From assembly GCA_003586005.1 (NCBI GenBank), contig NSKI01000015.1, positions 1 through 54,798 of the forward strand: a DNA stretch of 54,798 nt, in the 5' to 3' direction. The position numbers were made by a program, and so were the translations under genes. Shown piece after piece: positions 23,440 through 34,326 of this stretch. Numbering within the stretch: position 1 is the stretch's first letter; each line of letters opens with the position of its first letter. Source of the stretch: Haloplasmatales bacterium 4B (lineage in GTDB: Bacteria > Bacillota_I > Bacilli_A > Haloplasmatales > Haloplasmataceae). The notes under the pieces were generated by a model. That model saw only the letters and a program-made list of their open reading frames with translations. It did not search any database and was not told where the DNA came from.

Positions 23440-26400
23440 GTGAATAATAATTTTATAATACTTTTAAAACAAATTAATATGATTAATGAAATAGATTCAT
23501 TTAATGAATGTAGTTTAGATAGACTAGTTATAACTAAGGATGAGGGGGAATATCATTTTTATTTTACCTTTCCGCAAATTTTAGAAAAAAATCTTTGTTT
23601 TCGCTTTTATCAACAATTAATAATTCGATTTTCTAATATAAAAGGTGTAAAAAAAATTAAATTTACAACAACATTAAAAAAACAATTTGATATATCTGTT
23701 TATGATTATTTTGAGGTTGTAATAGATTTATTATGCATTAATAATTCTGCAATTAAAGCAATAAATGATTATGATGTTAAGTACGATGGTAATGAATTAT
23801 ATATTAACATTAAAACTGAATCGGAAAAGAATTTATTAGAGAAACAATTTAAAAAAATTATTGAACAAATGTATTTGGATTTAGGGATGAAGGTCGTATT
23901 TAATGTTCATTTAAATGAGCTAGGTCATTGTACTATGGAAGAAATTGATAAAAGAAAAGCAGAACAAGACCGGTTGTTTCAACAACAACTTAATGAATTA
24001 AAAAAAGAGTTTGTAGAAGAAGCTAAAGTTGAAAAAGTTAAGGAACCCTTTGTTTACCGAAATAAAAGTGCTAATTACACTGAAAATAGTGTCGGTAGCT
24101 CCATAAAGACAGTTAGTGAACCAATTTCAAATATCCCTGTAACTCAAGAAGAATTACAAGTTGCGAAAATTGAGTATGTTATAGAGGGCTATATTTTTGA
24201 ATGTGATGCTAAAAAAACATCTAAAGGTACGCATATGATTGACTTTGCGATTACTGACTATAATGATTCCATTTCCGTAAAAGTATTCGTTAAAAATCCA
24301 GAACATGTTAATTTTTATAATTCTGTTTTTAAGAAGGGAAATTACGTAAAATTAAAAGGTAACCCTAAATATGATGAATATAAAAAAGAAGTTATTTTGT
24401 TTTCTAATTCAGGTGAAGTCCTAGATAATAAAGTAAATAAAAAATTAATTTGTGATAATGGTTATCAAGGAGAAAGACGCATTGAGCTACATGTTCATAG
24501 TAATATGTCTAATTTAGATAGTGTTACACCAATAGGTAAATATGTAGAGAGAGCTTTGAAGTATCAACATGAAGCAATTGCCCTTACTGACCATAATGGA
24601 ATATATGCATTACCTGAATTGTTTCATGCGGCAAAAAACAAATTAATTAAACCAATTTACGGAGTTGAAGTTAATTTAGTTGAAGACAAAGCCAATATTG
24701 CTTGGAATGATTCACATGTATTATTAAATGATGCAACTTATGTTGTTTTTGATTTGGAAACAACTGGATTTTCTGTTAATTTCGATGATATTATTGAAGT
24801 TTCAGCTGTAAAAATTAATAAAGGTCAAACTATCGGTGAGTTTAGCTCATTTTGTAACCCGCATCGGAAATTAAGTTCAAAGACGATGGAATTAACAAAT
24901 ATAACTGATAGTGATGTTTTAAATGCTCCAGAAATTCCAGAAGTATTAGCTGATTTTAAAGCTTTTTGTGGAGATGCTATTTTAGTTGCTCATAATGCCA
25001 ATTTTGATATGTCACACATTGTTAATAGTTATGACAAATACGGGCTAGGAAATTGTGATAACCCTGTAATTGACACATTAGAATATGCTCGGAACCGTTT
25101 TGGTGAAGGCTTAAAACGCTTTAATTTAAAAGCTTTAAGTAAATTTTTTAAGGTTGAATTAACTCAACATCATCGGGCAATTTATGATGCAAAAGCTACC
25201 GCTGAGATTTTTTTACATATATTACGAGATATGTCTAAGCAAGATATTAATTATCATGATGAAATAAACTCTCTAGTTGGTGAAAATGAAGCTTATAAAT
25301 TTCAAATCCCTAAACATGTAACATTGTTAGCTAAAAATAAATTAGGCTTAAAAAACATCTTTAAGATTATTTCAGATAGTCATACTGTTCATTTTTATAG
25401 AGAACCACGAGTTACAAGGACTTTTTTAGATGCTCATAGGGACAATATATTAATAGGTAGTTCTTGTGTTGAAGGGGAAATATTTAAAACTGCATTTGAA
25501 AAAAGCTATGATGAGTTACTGACTAAAGCAAAATATTATGATTATTTAGAAGTTCAGCCACCGGAGGTTTATTCACATTTAATCACCATTAATGGTAATG
25601 AAAATACTAAAGATCACATTATAGAAACTTTAAAAACAATTATTAGAGCGGGAAATGAGTTAAAAATTCCTGTTGTCGCAACAGGGGATGTTCATCATTT
25701 AGATCGAGAAGACAAATTATACAGAGAAATTTATATAAGTACTCCACAGGTAGGTGGCGGACTACATCCTTTATCAGATTCATCAATTAAAGAAGTACCT
25801 TCTATGCATTTTCGAACAACTGAAGAAATGTTTCAAGATTTCAACTTTTTACCAATAGACCTTGCAAAAGAAATTATTATTGATAATCCTAAAGATATCG
25901 CTAGTCAAATTGAGAATATTAAAGCTCTTAAAGATGATTTATATACGCCAAATGATGATTTTCTTAAAGAAAAAGGTATTCCAAGTATAGATAAACAAAT
26001 AACTACTCAATGTATAGAAAAAGCGAAAGCATTATATGGAGATGTCTTACCACAAATTGTTCAAGATCGTTTGGATAAAGAATTGAATAGTATTATAAAG
26101 CATGGATTTGGAGTAATCTATTATATTTCCCATATGCTTGTTAAGAAATCCCTAGATGATGGATATGTTGTAGGATCACGAGGGTCTGTCGGCTCAAGTT
26201 TTGTAGCTACATTGATGGATATTACTGAAGTAAATCCATTATCACCACATTATAGATGTCCTAGTTGCAAATTTTCAACATTTAAAATGAATGATGAAGA
26301 TAAGAAAAATTATTCAGTAAAACCTGAGGAAATAGAATTACAGAAAACGCTAGACAACTACGATTCAGGATATGATTTACCTGATGCTGTATGTCCTGTC

Positions 26401-27939
26401 TGTCACACACCCCTTAAAAAAGATGGACATGATATACCTTTTGAAACCTTTCTTGGTTTCGAAGGGGATAAGGTACCCGATATCGATTTAAACTTTTCAG
26501 GTGAATATCAACCAGTTGCTCATGCCTATTGCCAAGAAGTGTTTGGAATCGATAATGCATTTCGGGCAGGAACTATTGGTACAGTAGCTGAAAAGACAGC
26601 AATCGGTTATGTTTTAGGTTATTTTGAAAAGCATAATATTTTAAAAAGAGCACCAGAGATTAGAAGAATCGCCCATATGTGTGAAGGTGCAAAACGAACA
26701 ACAGGGCAACACCCAGGGGGAATAATTGTTGTACCAGATTATATAGATATTTATGATATTACCCCAATTCAATACCCTGCAGATAATACCGATAGTCCAT
26801 TTAGAACTACCCATTTTGATTTCCATTCTATCCATGATAATTTACTGAAGCTTGATATTTTAGGTCATGATGATCCAACTATGTTAAGGTATTTAGAAGA
26901 TATTACTGGTATGTCACCTAAGAATATTCCCATTGATGACCCAAAGGTTTATCAATTGTTTAACTCAACGATTAGTTTAGGAGTTAGTCCCGAACGAATC
27001 AAAGCAAATACAGGAAGCTATGGTATCCCTGAATTTGGGACGCTATTAACACGTAGGATGTTAGAAGAAATTAACCCGCAAACATTTGCGGAATTAGTAA
27101 AAATATCAGGGTTATCACATGGTACTGACGTATGGTCTAATAATGCGCAAGATTTAGTAAATAAAAAATATGAACAATATGGGGATATTGATTTTAAATC
27201 TCTTATTGGCTGTCGTGATGATATTATGGTCCGTTTAATGTATTATGGACTAAAACCTAAAGATGCCTTTGACATTATGGAATTTGTTCGAAAGGGTAAA
27301 GCTAGTTTAGATAAAGAAAAATGGGAAAAGTATAGTGATATAATGCGTCAAAATAATGTTCCTGATTGGTTTATTTGGTCTTGTAGCCAAATAAAATATA
27401 TGTTCCCTAAAGCCCATGCAACTGCATATGTATTAATGGCAGTTAGGATTGCCTGGTTTAAAGTGAATATGCCAATTTACTACTACGCTGCATATTTTTC
27501 TAAACGAGCAAATTCATTTGATGTTACAGTTTTAGTAAGAGGAAATGATACGATTAGAAATAAAATTGAAGAGATAAATCAAAAAGGCTATAGTGCAACG
27601 GAAAAAGAGAAATCGCTAATAACTGTATTAGAATTAGCTTTAGAAATGACAGAACGCGGTTATTATTTTAAGCAGGTAGACATAGATAAATCACTGGCCA
27701 ATGAATTTGTGATAACAGAAGATAAATTAGGACTTATTATACCGTTTAAAGCCATAGATGGGCTAGGTGATAATGTCGCTAATTCAATTATTGTCGCTAG
27801 AGACACTAAACCATTTATGTCAAAAGAAGATTTATCAAACCGAACAAGTTTATCAAAAACACTAATGGAACGTTTATCTGACTTAGGAGTTCTTGATCAT
27901 TTATCAGAATCAAACCAAATTAGCTTATTTGATTTATAA
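23440..27939 (+). CDS. polC: DNA polymerase III PolC-type alpha subunit
   Basis: A 1,499-residue replicative polymerase of low-GC Gram-positives, acting at the fork with the beta clamp. Order of parts: an N-terminal region (~1-200); an OB-fold (~240-330); a PHP start with ELHVHSNMSNLDS (~350) and ALTDHNG; an inserted DEDDh 3'-5' exonuclease (~430-600) with VFDLETTGF, HNANFDMSH and HRAIYDAKAT; the second PHP part; then the polymerase palm with VGSRGSVGSS and the catalytic PDIDLNFSG. A zinc knuckle CPSC...CPVC lies between. Length and motifs are those of an intact enzyme. GTG 23440 is preferred because AGGAG at 23425 directly abuts the earlier GTG 23431. Monocistronic. Confidence 0.97.
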   Translation: MNNNFIILLKQINMINEIDSFNECSLDRLVITKDEGEYHFYFTFPQILEKNLCFRFYQQLIIRFSNIKGVKKIKFTTTLKKQFDISVYDYFEVVIDLLCINNSAIKAINDYDVKYDGNELYINIKTESEKNLLEKQFKKIIEQMYLDLGMKVVFNVHLNELGHCTMEEIDKRKAEQDRLFQQQLNELKKEFVEEAKVEKVKEPFVYRNKSANYTENSVGSSIKTVSEPISNIPVTQEELQVAKIEYVIEGYIFECDAKKTSKGTHMIDFAITDYNDSISVKVFVKNPEHVNFYNSVFKKGNYVKLKGNPKYDEYKKEVILFSNSGEVLDNKVNKKLICDNGYQGERRIELHVHSNMSNLDSVTPIGKYVERALKYQHEAIALTDHNGIYALPELFHAAKNKLIKPIYGVEVNLVEDKANIAWNDSHVLLNDATYVVFDLETTGFSVNFDDIIEVSAVKINKGQTIGEFSSFCNPHRKLSSKTMELTNITDSDVLNAPEIPEVLADFKAFCGDAILVAHNANFDMSHIVNSYDKYGLGNCDNPVIDTLEYARNRFGEGLKRFNLKALSKFFKVELTQHHRAIYDAKATAEIFLHILRDMSKQDINYHDEINSLVGENEAYKFQIPKHVTLLAKNKLGLKNIFKIISDSHTVHFYREPRVTRTFLDAHRDNILIGSSCVEGEIFKTAFEKSYDELLTKAKYYDYLEVQPPEVYSHLITINGNENTKDHIIETLKTIIRAGNELKIPVVATGDVHHLDREDKLYREIYISTPQVGGGLHPLSDSSIKEVPSMHFRTTEEMFQDFNFLPIDLAKEIIIDNPKDIASQIENIKALKDDLYTPNDDFLKEKGIPSIDKQITTQCIEKAKALYGDVLPQIVQDRLDKELNSIIKHGFGVIYYISHMLVKKSLDDGYVVGSRGSVGSSFVATLMDITEVNPLSPHYRCPSCKFSTFKMNDEDKKNYSVKPEEIELQKTLDNYDSGYDLPDAVCPVCHTPLKKDGHDIPFETFLGFEGDKVPDIDLNFSGEYQPVAHAYCQEVFGIDNAFRAGTIGTVAEKTAIGYVLGYFEKHNILKRAPEIRRIAHMCEGAKRTTGQHPGGIIVVPDYIDIYDITPIQYPADNTDSPFRTTHFDFHSIHDNLLKLDILGHDDPTMLRYLEDITGMSPKNIPIDDPKVYQLFNSTISLGVSPERIKANTGSYGIPEFGTLLTRRMLEEINPQTFAELVKISGLSHGTDVWSNNAQDLVNKKYEQYGDIDFKSLIGCRDDIMVRLMYYGLKPKDAFDIMEFVRKGKASLDKEKWEKYSDIMRQNNVPDWFIWSCSQIKYMFPKAHATAYVLMAVRIAWFKVNMPIYYYAAYFSKRANSFDVTVLVRGNDTIRNKIEEINQKGYSATEKEKSLITVLELALEMTERGYYFKQVDIDKSLANEFVITEDKLGLIIPFKAIDGLGDNVANSIIVARDTKPFMSKEDLSNRTSLSKTLMERLSDLGVLDHLSESNQISLFDL

Positions 27940-28021
27940 TTAATAAATTAAGCATAAAGCATTAAACTATTAGTAATTGCATAAACTAGAAAATAAATCA
28001 ATTCTTCAAAAATTAATATAC

Positions 28022-28050
28022 TTGAGGAATTATACTAATAGTGTTATAAT
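28022..28050 (+). promoter_or_regulatory. Promoter of the YccA-like gene
   Basis: TTGAGG (28022-28027), a 17-base spacer and TATAAT (28045-28050), about 30 bases upstream of the TTG start. Confidence 0.7.
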
Positions 28051-28081
28051 AATGTAAATATAAATTATTGGAGGTTATAAA

Positions 28082-28837
28082 TTGGAATTTAAATCAAAAA
28101 ACCCAGTATTAAATAAAATTAATCAAAGAGTTGAAAGTGGTAGTCAGCCATATGTTACAGGTAAAACAGCTACTTTTACTGGAATAGCTGTAAAAACAGG
28201 AATTCTGCTTTCAATTATTCTTGGTATTTCATTAGTCATCTGGACTAATTTAGAAACATTAGATCCTTATTTAGGAGCATTATTGATTCCGGCAATGATT
28301 GTTGGATTTATCTCAGTGATTGCTTCTGGATTTTCGAGAAGAGCTGTACCTTTTTTCACTATTTTATACGCTATAAGTGAAGGAGTTGTGTTAGGAACTA
28401 TATCAGCAATAGTTGATACAATGCTTCCTGGTATTGTTGCTAACGCTGTGTTAATCACATTTGTAATCTTTTCCTTCTTATTAATTGCTTATTCAACAGG
28501 AATTTTTAAAGTAGGATTTAGATTCCGTAAAATAGTTTATACAGCAATGTTTAGTATAGTAATCTTTTACTTATTTAACTTTATCTTAAGACTATTTGGA
28601 ATTGATATCTTAGGTCAAGCTAGTATGGGTGTATTACTGGTATTAACAATTGCGATGGTAATACTTGCATCATTTAATCTACTAATAGATTTTGATAATT
28701 GTAAATTATCGGTTCAAAGTGGGGTACCTAGTAAACATGAATGGTTCTTATCACTTGGTTTATTAGTATCATTAGTGTGGCTATATATTGAAGTATTGCG
28801 TTTATTAATAATTCTTTCACATTACCTTAGAGACTAA
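28082..28837 (+). CDS. Bax inhibitor-1/YccA-family membrane protein (COG4760-like)
   Basis: A 251-residue integral membrane protein with about seven helices. The N terminus SKNPVLNKINQRVES followed by GKTATFTGIAVKTG is the typical opening of this bacterial subfamily, and the last helices with LASFNLLIDFDNC carry the conserved D/N cluster. Members are proposed calcium- or pH-responsive channels or stress modulators; function in Bacilli is not settled. The start is TTG 28082 behind GGAGG, with no closer ATG. The gene has its own promoter and terminator. Confidence 0.8.
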   Translation: MEFKSKNPVLNKINQRVESGSQPYVTGKTATFTGIAVKTGILLSIILGISLVIWTNLETLDPYLGALLIPAMIVGFISVIASGFSRRAVPFFTILYAISEGVVLGTISAIVDTMLPGIVANAVLITFVIFSFLLIAYSTGIFKVGFRFRKIVYTAMFSIVIFYLFNFILRLFGIDILGQASMGVLLVLTIAMVILASFNLLIDFDNCKLSVQSGVPSKHEWFLSLGLLVSLVWLYIEVLRLLIILSHYLRD

Positions 28838-28843
28838 TATTTA

Positions 28844-28871
28844 GAGGAACAAACTTGTTCCTCTTTTTTTT
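28844..28871 (+). terminator. Intrinsic terminator
   Basis: GAGGAACAA pairs with TTGTTCCTC over a two-base centre, followed by nine T. Confidence 0.9.
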
Positions 28872-29053
28872 TACATTTTTCCTAGTTCTCTACAGCTTTA
28901 AGACAATTCAGACAAATTTTTGCCCTATAAGAAATTGAATAAATATTTTTACTCATCATTTAAGAAAAAGTGCTTATGCCTTTAATAATTTGTAAAATAT
29001 TACCAATAATATAAATAGAGTAATATAAAACAAATTTAAAAGTAGGTAAAATT

Positions 29054-30700
29054 ATGAGTCAGAAAACAATGTTAAAACAAGCATTTATCCTTACATCAGG
29101 AAATATAATCTCCCGCTTTTTAGGATTAATATATGTATTTCCATTTGCTTGGTTAGTTGGTCAAGAAGGACAAGCTTTATTTTCTTATGCTTATGTGCCC
29201 TATGTAATATTTATTGACCTAGCTACACTAGGTATTCCATTAGGAGTTTCAAAATTTGTTTCCATCTATAATGCTCAAAATGATTATGAAACGAGTTATA
29301 AAATTTTCAAAAAAGCATCAATATTGATGCTTATAATTGGTATTATCATGTTTGTTATCATGTTTTTATTGTCTAAACCAATTGCATATCAAGTCTTAGG
29401 AGGACAAAGTAAATTAATTAATAATGTTAATGATGTCACACTTGTGATTAGATTTATCAGTTCAGCTTTAATTATTGTGCCATCAATTGCAATATTAAGA
29501 GGCTTTTTTCAAGGTTTTAAACTAGCTAGACCTAGCGCCTTAAGTCAAATTATTGAACAATTTACCCGTGTATTGTTTATTTTAGTTTCAGCATTTATAA
29601 TTGTAAAAGTTTTAAAATTAAATTATACTTATGCAATATTTTTTGCGGTATTAAGTGCAACAATTGCAGCTCTTTCAGCTTATATATTACTAAGAGTGCA
29701 ATTACACACTTTTTTCCGAAAATTAAAACCACTTCTTAAACTTAGTGTAAAAAGTCACAATAAAACGACAAAACAACTATTTGTGGAATTATTTAAATAC
29801 GCAATTCCGATTGCGATGGTTGGTTTAGCAACTAGTCTATATATATTTATTGATACATTAACATTTAATAAAGGTTATTTACTAAAAGGTGATAACTTAT
29901 CAGAGATTATCTATGGAACTTATGCTTTTGAAATTAATAAATTAATTATGATTCCTGTCAGCTTAGGGATGGGTCTTGCTGTATCTTTATTGATTTACAT
30001 TTCAGAAGCTTTTACTAAAAAAGATTATAATAGTATAAATAATCATATATATAAAGCCTTACAAACTTGTAGCTTTATTATTTTACCAATTGTTGTTTTA
30101 ATGATGATTTTCCCAAAGGCAGTTTATAGTTTGTTTTATCAGGCTAACAACATTTATGGACCACAAATACTATTATCATTTGCTCCACTTGCGATAATTT
30201 TAAGTTTTGGACATATAATAAATTCGGTTATGCAGGGGATAAATAGACAACGTTTCTTAATGATTTCATTAGTAATTGGTGTAAGTTTAAAATATCTATA
30301 TAATGAATACTTAATTTCTAAAATGGGATTTAATGGAGCTATTTTGGCAACATCAATATGTATTTTAATATCTTTAATTATTAACTTATTTGAAATAATA
30401 AAAACAACTAAGTTTAGTCATTTCTATATTGTCAGAAGGTTAGTGATTATATTTACATTAAATGTATTAATTGGAGCAATATTGTATTTGCTCAATTTCA
30501 CAATTTTAAAGATAAACTTGGATTATTTAGATCGCTTTAACTGTTTTGTGTTTTTATTAATTAATACAGGCTTATATTTATTTATTTATTTTACCATAAG
30601 CTATGTAACAGGATTACTTGATATAATTTTAGGAAAAGAATTTAAACTTAGAAAATTAATAACTCTCTTAAGAAATAAATATGTTATAAATATCTTTTAA
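29054..30700 (+). CDS. murJ: Lipid II flippase, MurJ/YtgP-type (MOP superfamily; SpoVB-like)
   Basis: A 548-residue membrane protein with about fourteen helices. The start MLKQAFILTSGNIISRFLG, then SYAYVPYVIFIDLATLGIPLG, is the signature of the YtgP/SpoVB branch of polysaccharide exporters; positive residues in the first helix and in ARPSALSQIIEQ line the cavity in MurJ-type flippases. The B. subtilis homologue flips lipid-linked peptidoglycan precursor across the membrane. Its position 39 bases before rsmH, next to the cell wall cluster, supports a lipid II role over capsule export. It takes the place where mraZ usually precedes rsmH. Confidence 0.75.
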   Translation: MSQKTMLKQAFILTSGNIISRFLGLIYVFPFAWLVGQEGQALFSYAYVPYVIFIDLATLGIPLGVSKFVSIYNAQNDYETSYKIFKKASILMLIIGIIMFVIMFLLSKPIAYQVLGGQSKLINNVNDVTLVIRFISSALIIVPSIAILRGFFQGFKLARPSALSQIIEQFTRVLFILVSAFIIVKVLKLNYTYAIFFAVLSATIAALSAYILLRVQLHTFFRKLKPLLKLSVKSHNKTTKQLFVELFKYAIPIAMVGLATSLYIFIDTLTFNKGYLLKGDNLSEIIYGTYAFEINKLIMIPVSLGMGLAVSLLIYISEAFTKKDYNSINNHIYKALQTCSFIILPIVVLMMIFPKAVYSLFYQANNIYGPQILLSFAPLAIILSFGHIINSVMQGINRQRFLMISLVIGVSLKYLYNEYLISKMGFNGAILATSICILISLIINLFEIIKTTKFSHFYIVRRLVIIFTLNVLIGAILYLLNFTILKINLDYLDRFNCFVFLLINTGLYLFIYFTISYVTGLLDIILGKEFKLRKLITLLRNKYVINIF

Positions 30701-30739
30701 TTGGTAATTATGTTATAATTTACCAGGAGTGTGAAAAGT

Positions 30740-31678
30740 ATGAAATTTAAACATTTTAGTGTTTTGTTAAAAGAATCAATAGATGGTTTGAACATAAACC
30801 CAGATGGAATTTATGTTGATTGTACATTAGGCGGTGGGGGACACAGTAGTGAAATTCTAAAAAAACTTAAAAAAGGATTCTTATATGCATTTGATCAAGA
30901 TGAACAGGCGATTGAAGCTGCTAATAAGCGTTTAGAAGCTATTAGTAACCGTTATGAAATAATAAAAAGTAATTTTGTTAATTTAAAAGAAGAATTAGAA
31001 AACAGATCTATATTTAGGATAAATGGTATTATTTTTGACTTGGGTGTTTCGTCCCCGCAATTTGACATTGGTGAACGAGGTTTTAGTTATAACTTTGATT
31101 CAAGGCTTGATATGCGAATGGATTTATCTCAAAGTTTATCTGCTTATGAAATTGTTAATGAATATTCTTTTAACGATTTATATTATATTATTAGTCGATA
31201 TGGTGAAGAATTTTATGCTAAAGGTATCGCCAGAGAAATTGAAAGAACGAGGTTAAAAAAACCAATTGAAACAACGTTTGAATTAGTTGAAGTAATTAAA
31301 AGAGCAGTACCAGCAAGAGCGAGAAGAGAAAAACATCCAGCAAAAAGAACATTTCAAGCTTTGAGAATTGAAACAAACAAGGAATTAGTTGTATTACCAA
31401 AGGCTTTAGAACAGGCTATAAATATGCTTGAAATAGGAGGAAGGATTTGTGTAATTAGTTTTCATTCATTAGAAGATAAATTAACGAAGGATATCTTTAA
31501 AAAGTATTCAACACCACCAGTCGTTCCAAGGGGACTACCTGTTTTACCAAGTAATGAAGAGACTGTTTTAAAAATCATCAATCGAAAGGTGATTACTGCT
31601 AGTTTAGAAGAACTTAATGAAAATAATCGTTCACATTCAGCAAAATTAAGAATAGCCGAAAAAAGAAAAGAAAAATAA
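30740..31678 (+). CDS. rsmH: 16S rRNA (cytosine1402-N4)-methyltransferase
   Basis: A 312-residue SAM-dependent methyltransferase that modifies C1402 in the ribosomal P site. The SAM motif is DCTLGGGGHSSEIL; other hallmarks are DLGVSSPQFD, GFSY, HPAKRTFQALRI and FHSLEDK. Complete in length. ATG 30740 is chosen: AGGAGT at 30725 lies about ten bases upstream, while the GTG at 30731 overlaps it. It normally heads the division cluster with mraZ before it and ftsL after it; here neither is present, and a terminator and 7 kb of unrelated genes follow. Confidence 0.95.
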   Translation: MKFKHFSVLLKESIDGLNINPDGIYVDCTLGGGGHSSEILKKLKKGFLYAFDQDEQAIEAANKRLEAISNRYEIIKSNFVNLKEELENRSIFRINGIIFDLGVSSPQFDIGERGFSYNFDSRLDMRMDLSQSLSAYEIVNEYSFNDLYYIISRYGEEFYAKGIAREIERTRLKKPIETTFELVEVIKRAVPARARREKHPAKRTFQALRIETNKELVVLPKALEQAINMLEIGGRICVISFHSLEDKLTKDIFKKYSTPPVVPRGLPVLPSNEETVLKIINRKVITASLEELNENNRSHSAKLRIAEKRKEK

Positions 31679-31725
31679 GCGATGATATGAAAAAAGTGTT
31701 TATTTGTTCTAAAAGTCATATTAAT

Positions 31726-31754
31726 AGTTTATTGATTTAATCAATAGGCTTTTT
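31726..31754 (+). terminator. Terminator of rsmH
   Basis: AGTTTATTGAT pairs with ATCAATAGGCT (two G-U pairs) over a TTA loop, followed by TTTT. Confidence 0.6.
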
Positions 31755-31854
31755 AATATTAAATATAAATATATAACTTCAATAATTTTACAATTTATGA
31801 TATCATAATATTATTGTGAAATTTATAATAAGTTACTAAATTAGGTGGGGTAAT

Positions 31855-34317
31855 GTGAAAAAGAAAATATTTTTAAGTGTCTCTATATTATTAAATATAA
31901 TAATTATAATTTTTGTTCTGTTAAAAATAAATTTGTCTGATGATGACCCTTTTAATCATGTTTATATTAATGAAGTTATGCCCGCGAATAAAAAGACAAT
32001 TAAAGATGTTAATGGAAAATATTCAGACTGGATTGAAATATATAATGACTCAGATACTGTTGTTAATTTAGCTGATTATTATCTAACAGATAATGAAAAT
32101 AATTTAGTTAAGTGGAAATTTACTAAAAACGTAAAGGTACCCTCTAAGGGATTTTTATTAGTATGGGCAACAGGTGAAAATAAAATTTTCCCTAACAATG
32201 AGATACATACAAATTTTAATATTAGTTCAGATGGTGAATCAATAATATTGGTAGCTCGAGACGGAAAAACTATTATTGATTCTTTGAAAACCACTCGAAT
32301 TGGTGCTGATGTATCTTTTGGAAGATTACCAGATGGGACAAGTACTTGGAAGACTTTTACTTCTTCAGCTACTACACCTGGACAATCTAATATGCATTCA
32401 AATGATCTAACTCAGACACCTACTTTCTCACATCTAGGTGGTTTTTACAAAAATGATTTTAGACTTTCCTTAAATTCAGATCCTGAAACAACTATCTATT
32501 ATACTCTAGATGGTTCTATACCAACAAAAGATTCATTGGTGTATCAAGAAGATATCTTGATTAAGTCAAAAAAAGGCGATGGTAATCAATTATCTAAATT
32601 ACCAACATCATTAACTCACTGGTATGGCCCTCCTAATGAAGAAGTATTTATGGGAACTGTTGTAAGAGCCATTGCGGTAAAAAATGAAATCAGTAGTGAT
32701 ATTGTTACTCATACTTATTTTATTGATGAGGAAATTGATGACAAATATCAATTACCGGTCATATCTATATCAACTGATACTAAGAATTTATTTGATGATG
32801 AAACTGGTTTATTCGCAAATGATAATTATTTTAATAGAGGTAGTGATTGGGAAAGAGAGGGAAATATTGAGTTTTTTGATAAAACAAAGCAATTAGGTTT
32901 TTCGCAAAAAATCGGGATAAGAATACATGGTAATTCATCCCGTGCTTACCCAATCAAATCACTTAGAATATATTCTAGGGGTTATAAAGGGTATTTTAAT
33001 TATCAGTTGTTTCCTGATAAATCAATAGATGAATTTAATTCCTTTATTTTAAGAAATGGAGGATCTAATTGGGCAAATGTACCATTTAGGGATTCACTTT
33101 CACAAAGTATTATTAAAGATGTTGGTAATTTAGATATCCAATATTCACAACCATCGATTGTTTTTATTAATGGTGAATACTGGGGTATCCATAATATAAG
33201 AGATCGTTTTGATGACGATTATATATATAACCATTATGGTACAAGAGAAATTGATATGATATCTGATATAAATAAAGTAGAATATGGATCGTATGATGAT
33301 TATGATAGATTGCTCCAATTTTTACTAAAAGATCTAAATAGTAAGATTAATTATGAATATGTTAAAAAATTGATTGATATTAAAAATTTTGCTGACCTTC
33401 ACATCACCCACATATTTTCAATGAATATTGACCAACCAAGTAGAAATGTGAAAGTTTGGAAAACAGTAGAAGCCTTTGAAACTGGTTATGAACAAACCGA
33501 TGGAAGATGGCGGTGGATGCTTTATGACACTGATCAAGGTTATTTGTTTGGTGATTTTTCTAATTATGACCGAAATGGTTTGATTTTTAGTACTAACTTG
33601 GACTATCACGGAGCTCCTACAGTTAATCCAAAATCTACCTGGCCATCATGGTCTGGTAATAGACCAGAGGCTACATTTCCGTTACGAGCAATGTTAAAAA
33701 GTGATGAATTTAGAATTTATTTTATAAATAGATTTGCTGATTTATTAAACACAGCATTTCAATCAGAATTAATAATTGAAAAAACAGAAACAATGAAACA
33801 ATTATATTTACCATATATGGAAGAACATATTAACAGGTGGAAAAGACCTGTAAGCATCGAAGTATGGGAAAATAATATAGATAAAATAAAACTTTTCGCA
33901 AAAGAGCGGCCTGCTTATATGAGGCAGCATATTATTGATTATTTTGGATTATCTGGAGATTATGACTTAACAGTAATGGATGATTCGTCTAGTGGAACGA
34001 TTGAAGTTAATACATTAAATATAAATGAAGAAATGTTTAAAAATAAACAAGCCTTTAGTTGGACTGGTACTTATTTTAAAGATGTACCAGTAAAAATAAC
34101 CGCAAAAGCTAAAGAGGGTAAACAATTTGTCCATTGGGTTAGTAATAATGAAAAAATAAATGGTGCTAATGAATTGACACTAACAGTTATGTTAGATGGT
34201 GATACGACGATTTCGGCAATATATGAAGATAGTAATAATATTTCAACTTCAGTACCTGTATTTACTATTCCGAATACATTAAACAACAAATATAAACTTG
34301 TAAATCAATGGTATTAG
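31855..34317 (+). CDS. CotH kinase-family secreted protein with lamin-tail domain
   Basis: An 820-residue exported protein. An N-terminal membrane anchor/signal (residues ~4-25) is followed by a lamin-tail domain (~35-165) with INEVMPANKKTI, SDWIEIYNDS and FLLVWATGEN. Next are a chitobiase C-terminal-like segment (~185-235) with IYYTLDGSIPT, a CotH domain (~290-690) with IRIHGNSSRAYPIKSLRIY and YWGIHNIRDRFDDDY, and a C-terminal InlB/bacterial-repeat-like strand region (~705-790). CotH proteins in spore formers phosphorylate coat proteins; many non-spore CotH proteins have unknown substrates. GTG start behind AGGTGGGG. First gene of a three-gene operon with VTC and DUF4956 genes. Confidence 0.85.
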   Translation: MKKKIFLSVSILLNIIIIIFVLLKINLSDDDPFNHVYINEVMPANKKTIKDVNGKYSDWIEIYNDSDTVVNLADYYLTDNENNLVKWKFTKNVKVPSKGFLLVWATGENKIFPNNEIHTNFNISSDGESIILVARDGKTIIDSLKTTRIGADVSFGRLPDGTSTWKTFTSSATTPGQSNMHSNDLTQTPTFSHLGGFYKNDFRLSLNSDPETTIYYTLDGSIPTKDSLVYQEDILIKSKKGDGNQLSKLPTSLTHWYGPPNEEVFMGTVVRAIAVKNEISSDIVTHTYFIDEEIDDKYQLPVISISTDTKNLFDDETGLFANDNYFNRGSDWEREGNIEFFDKTKQLGFSQKIGIRIHGNSSRAYPIKSLRIYSRGYKGYFNYQLFPDKSIDEFNSFILRNGGSNWANVPFRDSLSQSIIKDVGNLDIQYSQPSIVFINGEYWGIHNIRDRFDDDYIYNHYGTREIDMISDINKVEYGSYDDYDRLLQFLLKDLNSKINYEYVKKLIDIKNFADLHITHIFSMNIDQPSRNVKVWKTVEAFETGYEQTDGRWRWMLYDTDQGYLFGDFSNYDRNGLIFSTNLDYHGAPTVNPKSTWPSWSGNRPEATFPLRAMLKSDEFRIYFINRFADLLNTAFQSELIIEKTETMKQLYLPYMEEHINRWKRPVSIEVWENNIDKIKLFAKERPAYMRQHIIDYFGLSGDYDLTVMDDSSSGTIEVNTLNINEEMFKNKQAFSWTGTYFKDVPVKITAKAKEGKQFVHWVSNNEKINGANELTLTVMLDGDTTISAIYEDSNNISTSVPVFTIPNTLNNKYKLVNQWY

Positions 34318-34326
34318 GAGGATAAG

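Noticed and set aside
30711-30719. TGTTATAAT extended -10 before rsmH
   Set aside because: A start of transcription here would fall on or inside the ribosome binding site at 30725, so it is probably not the working promoter.
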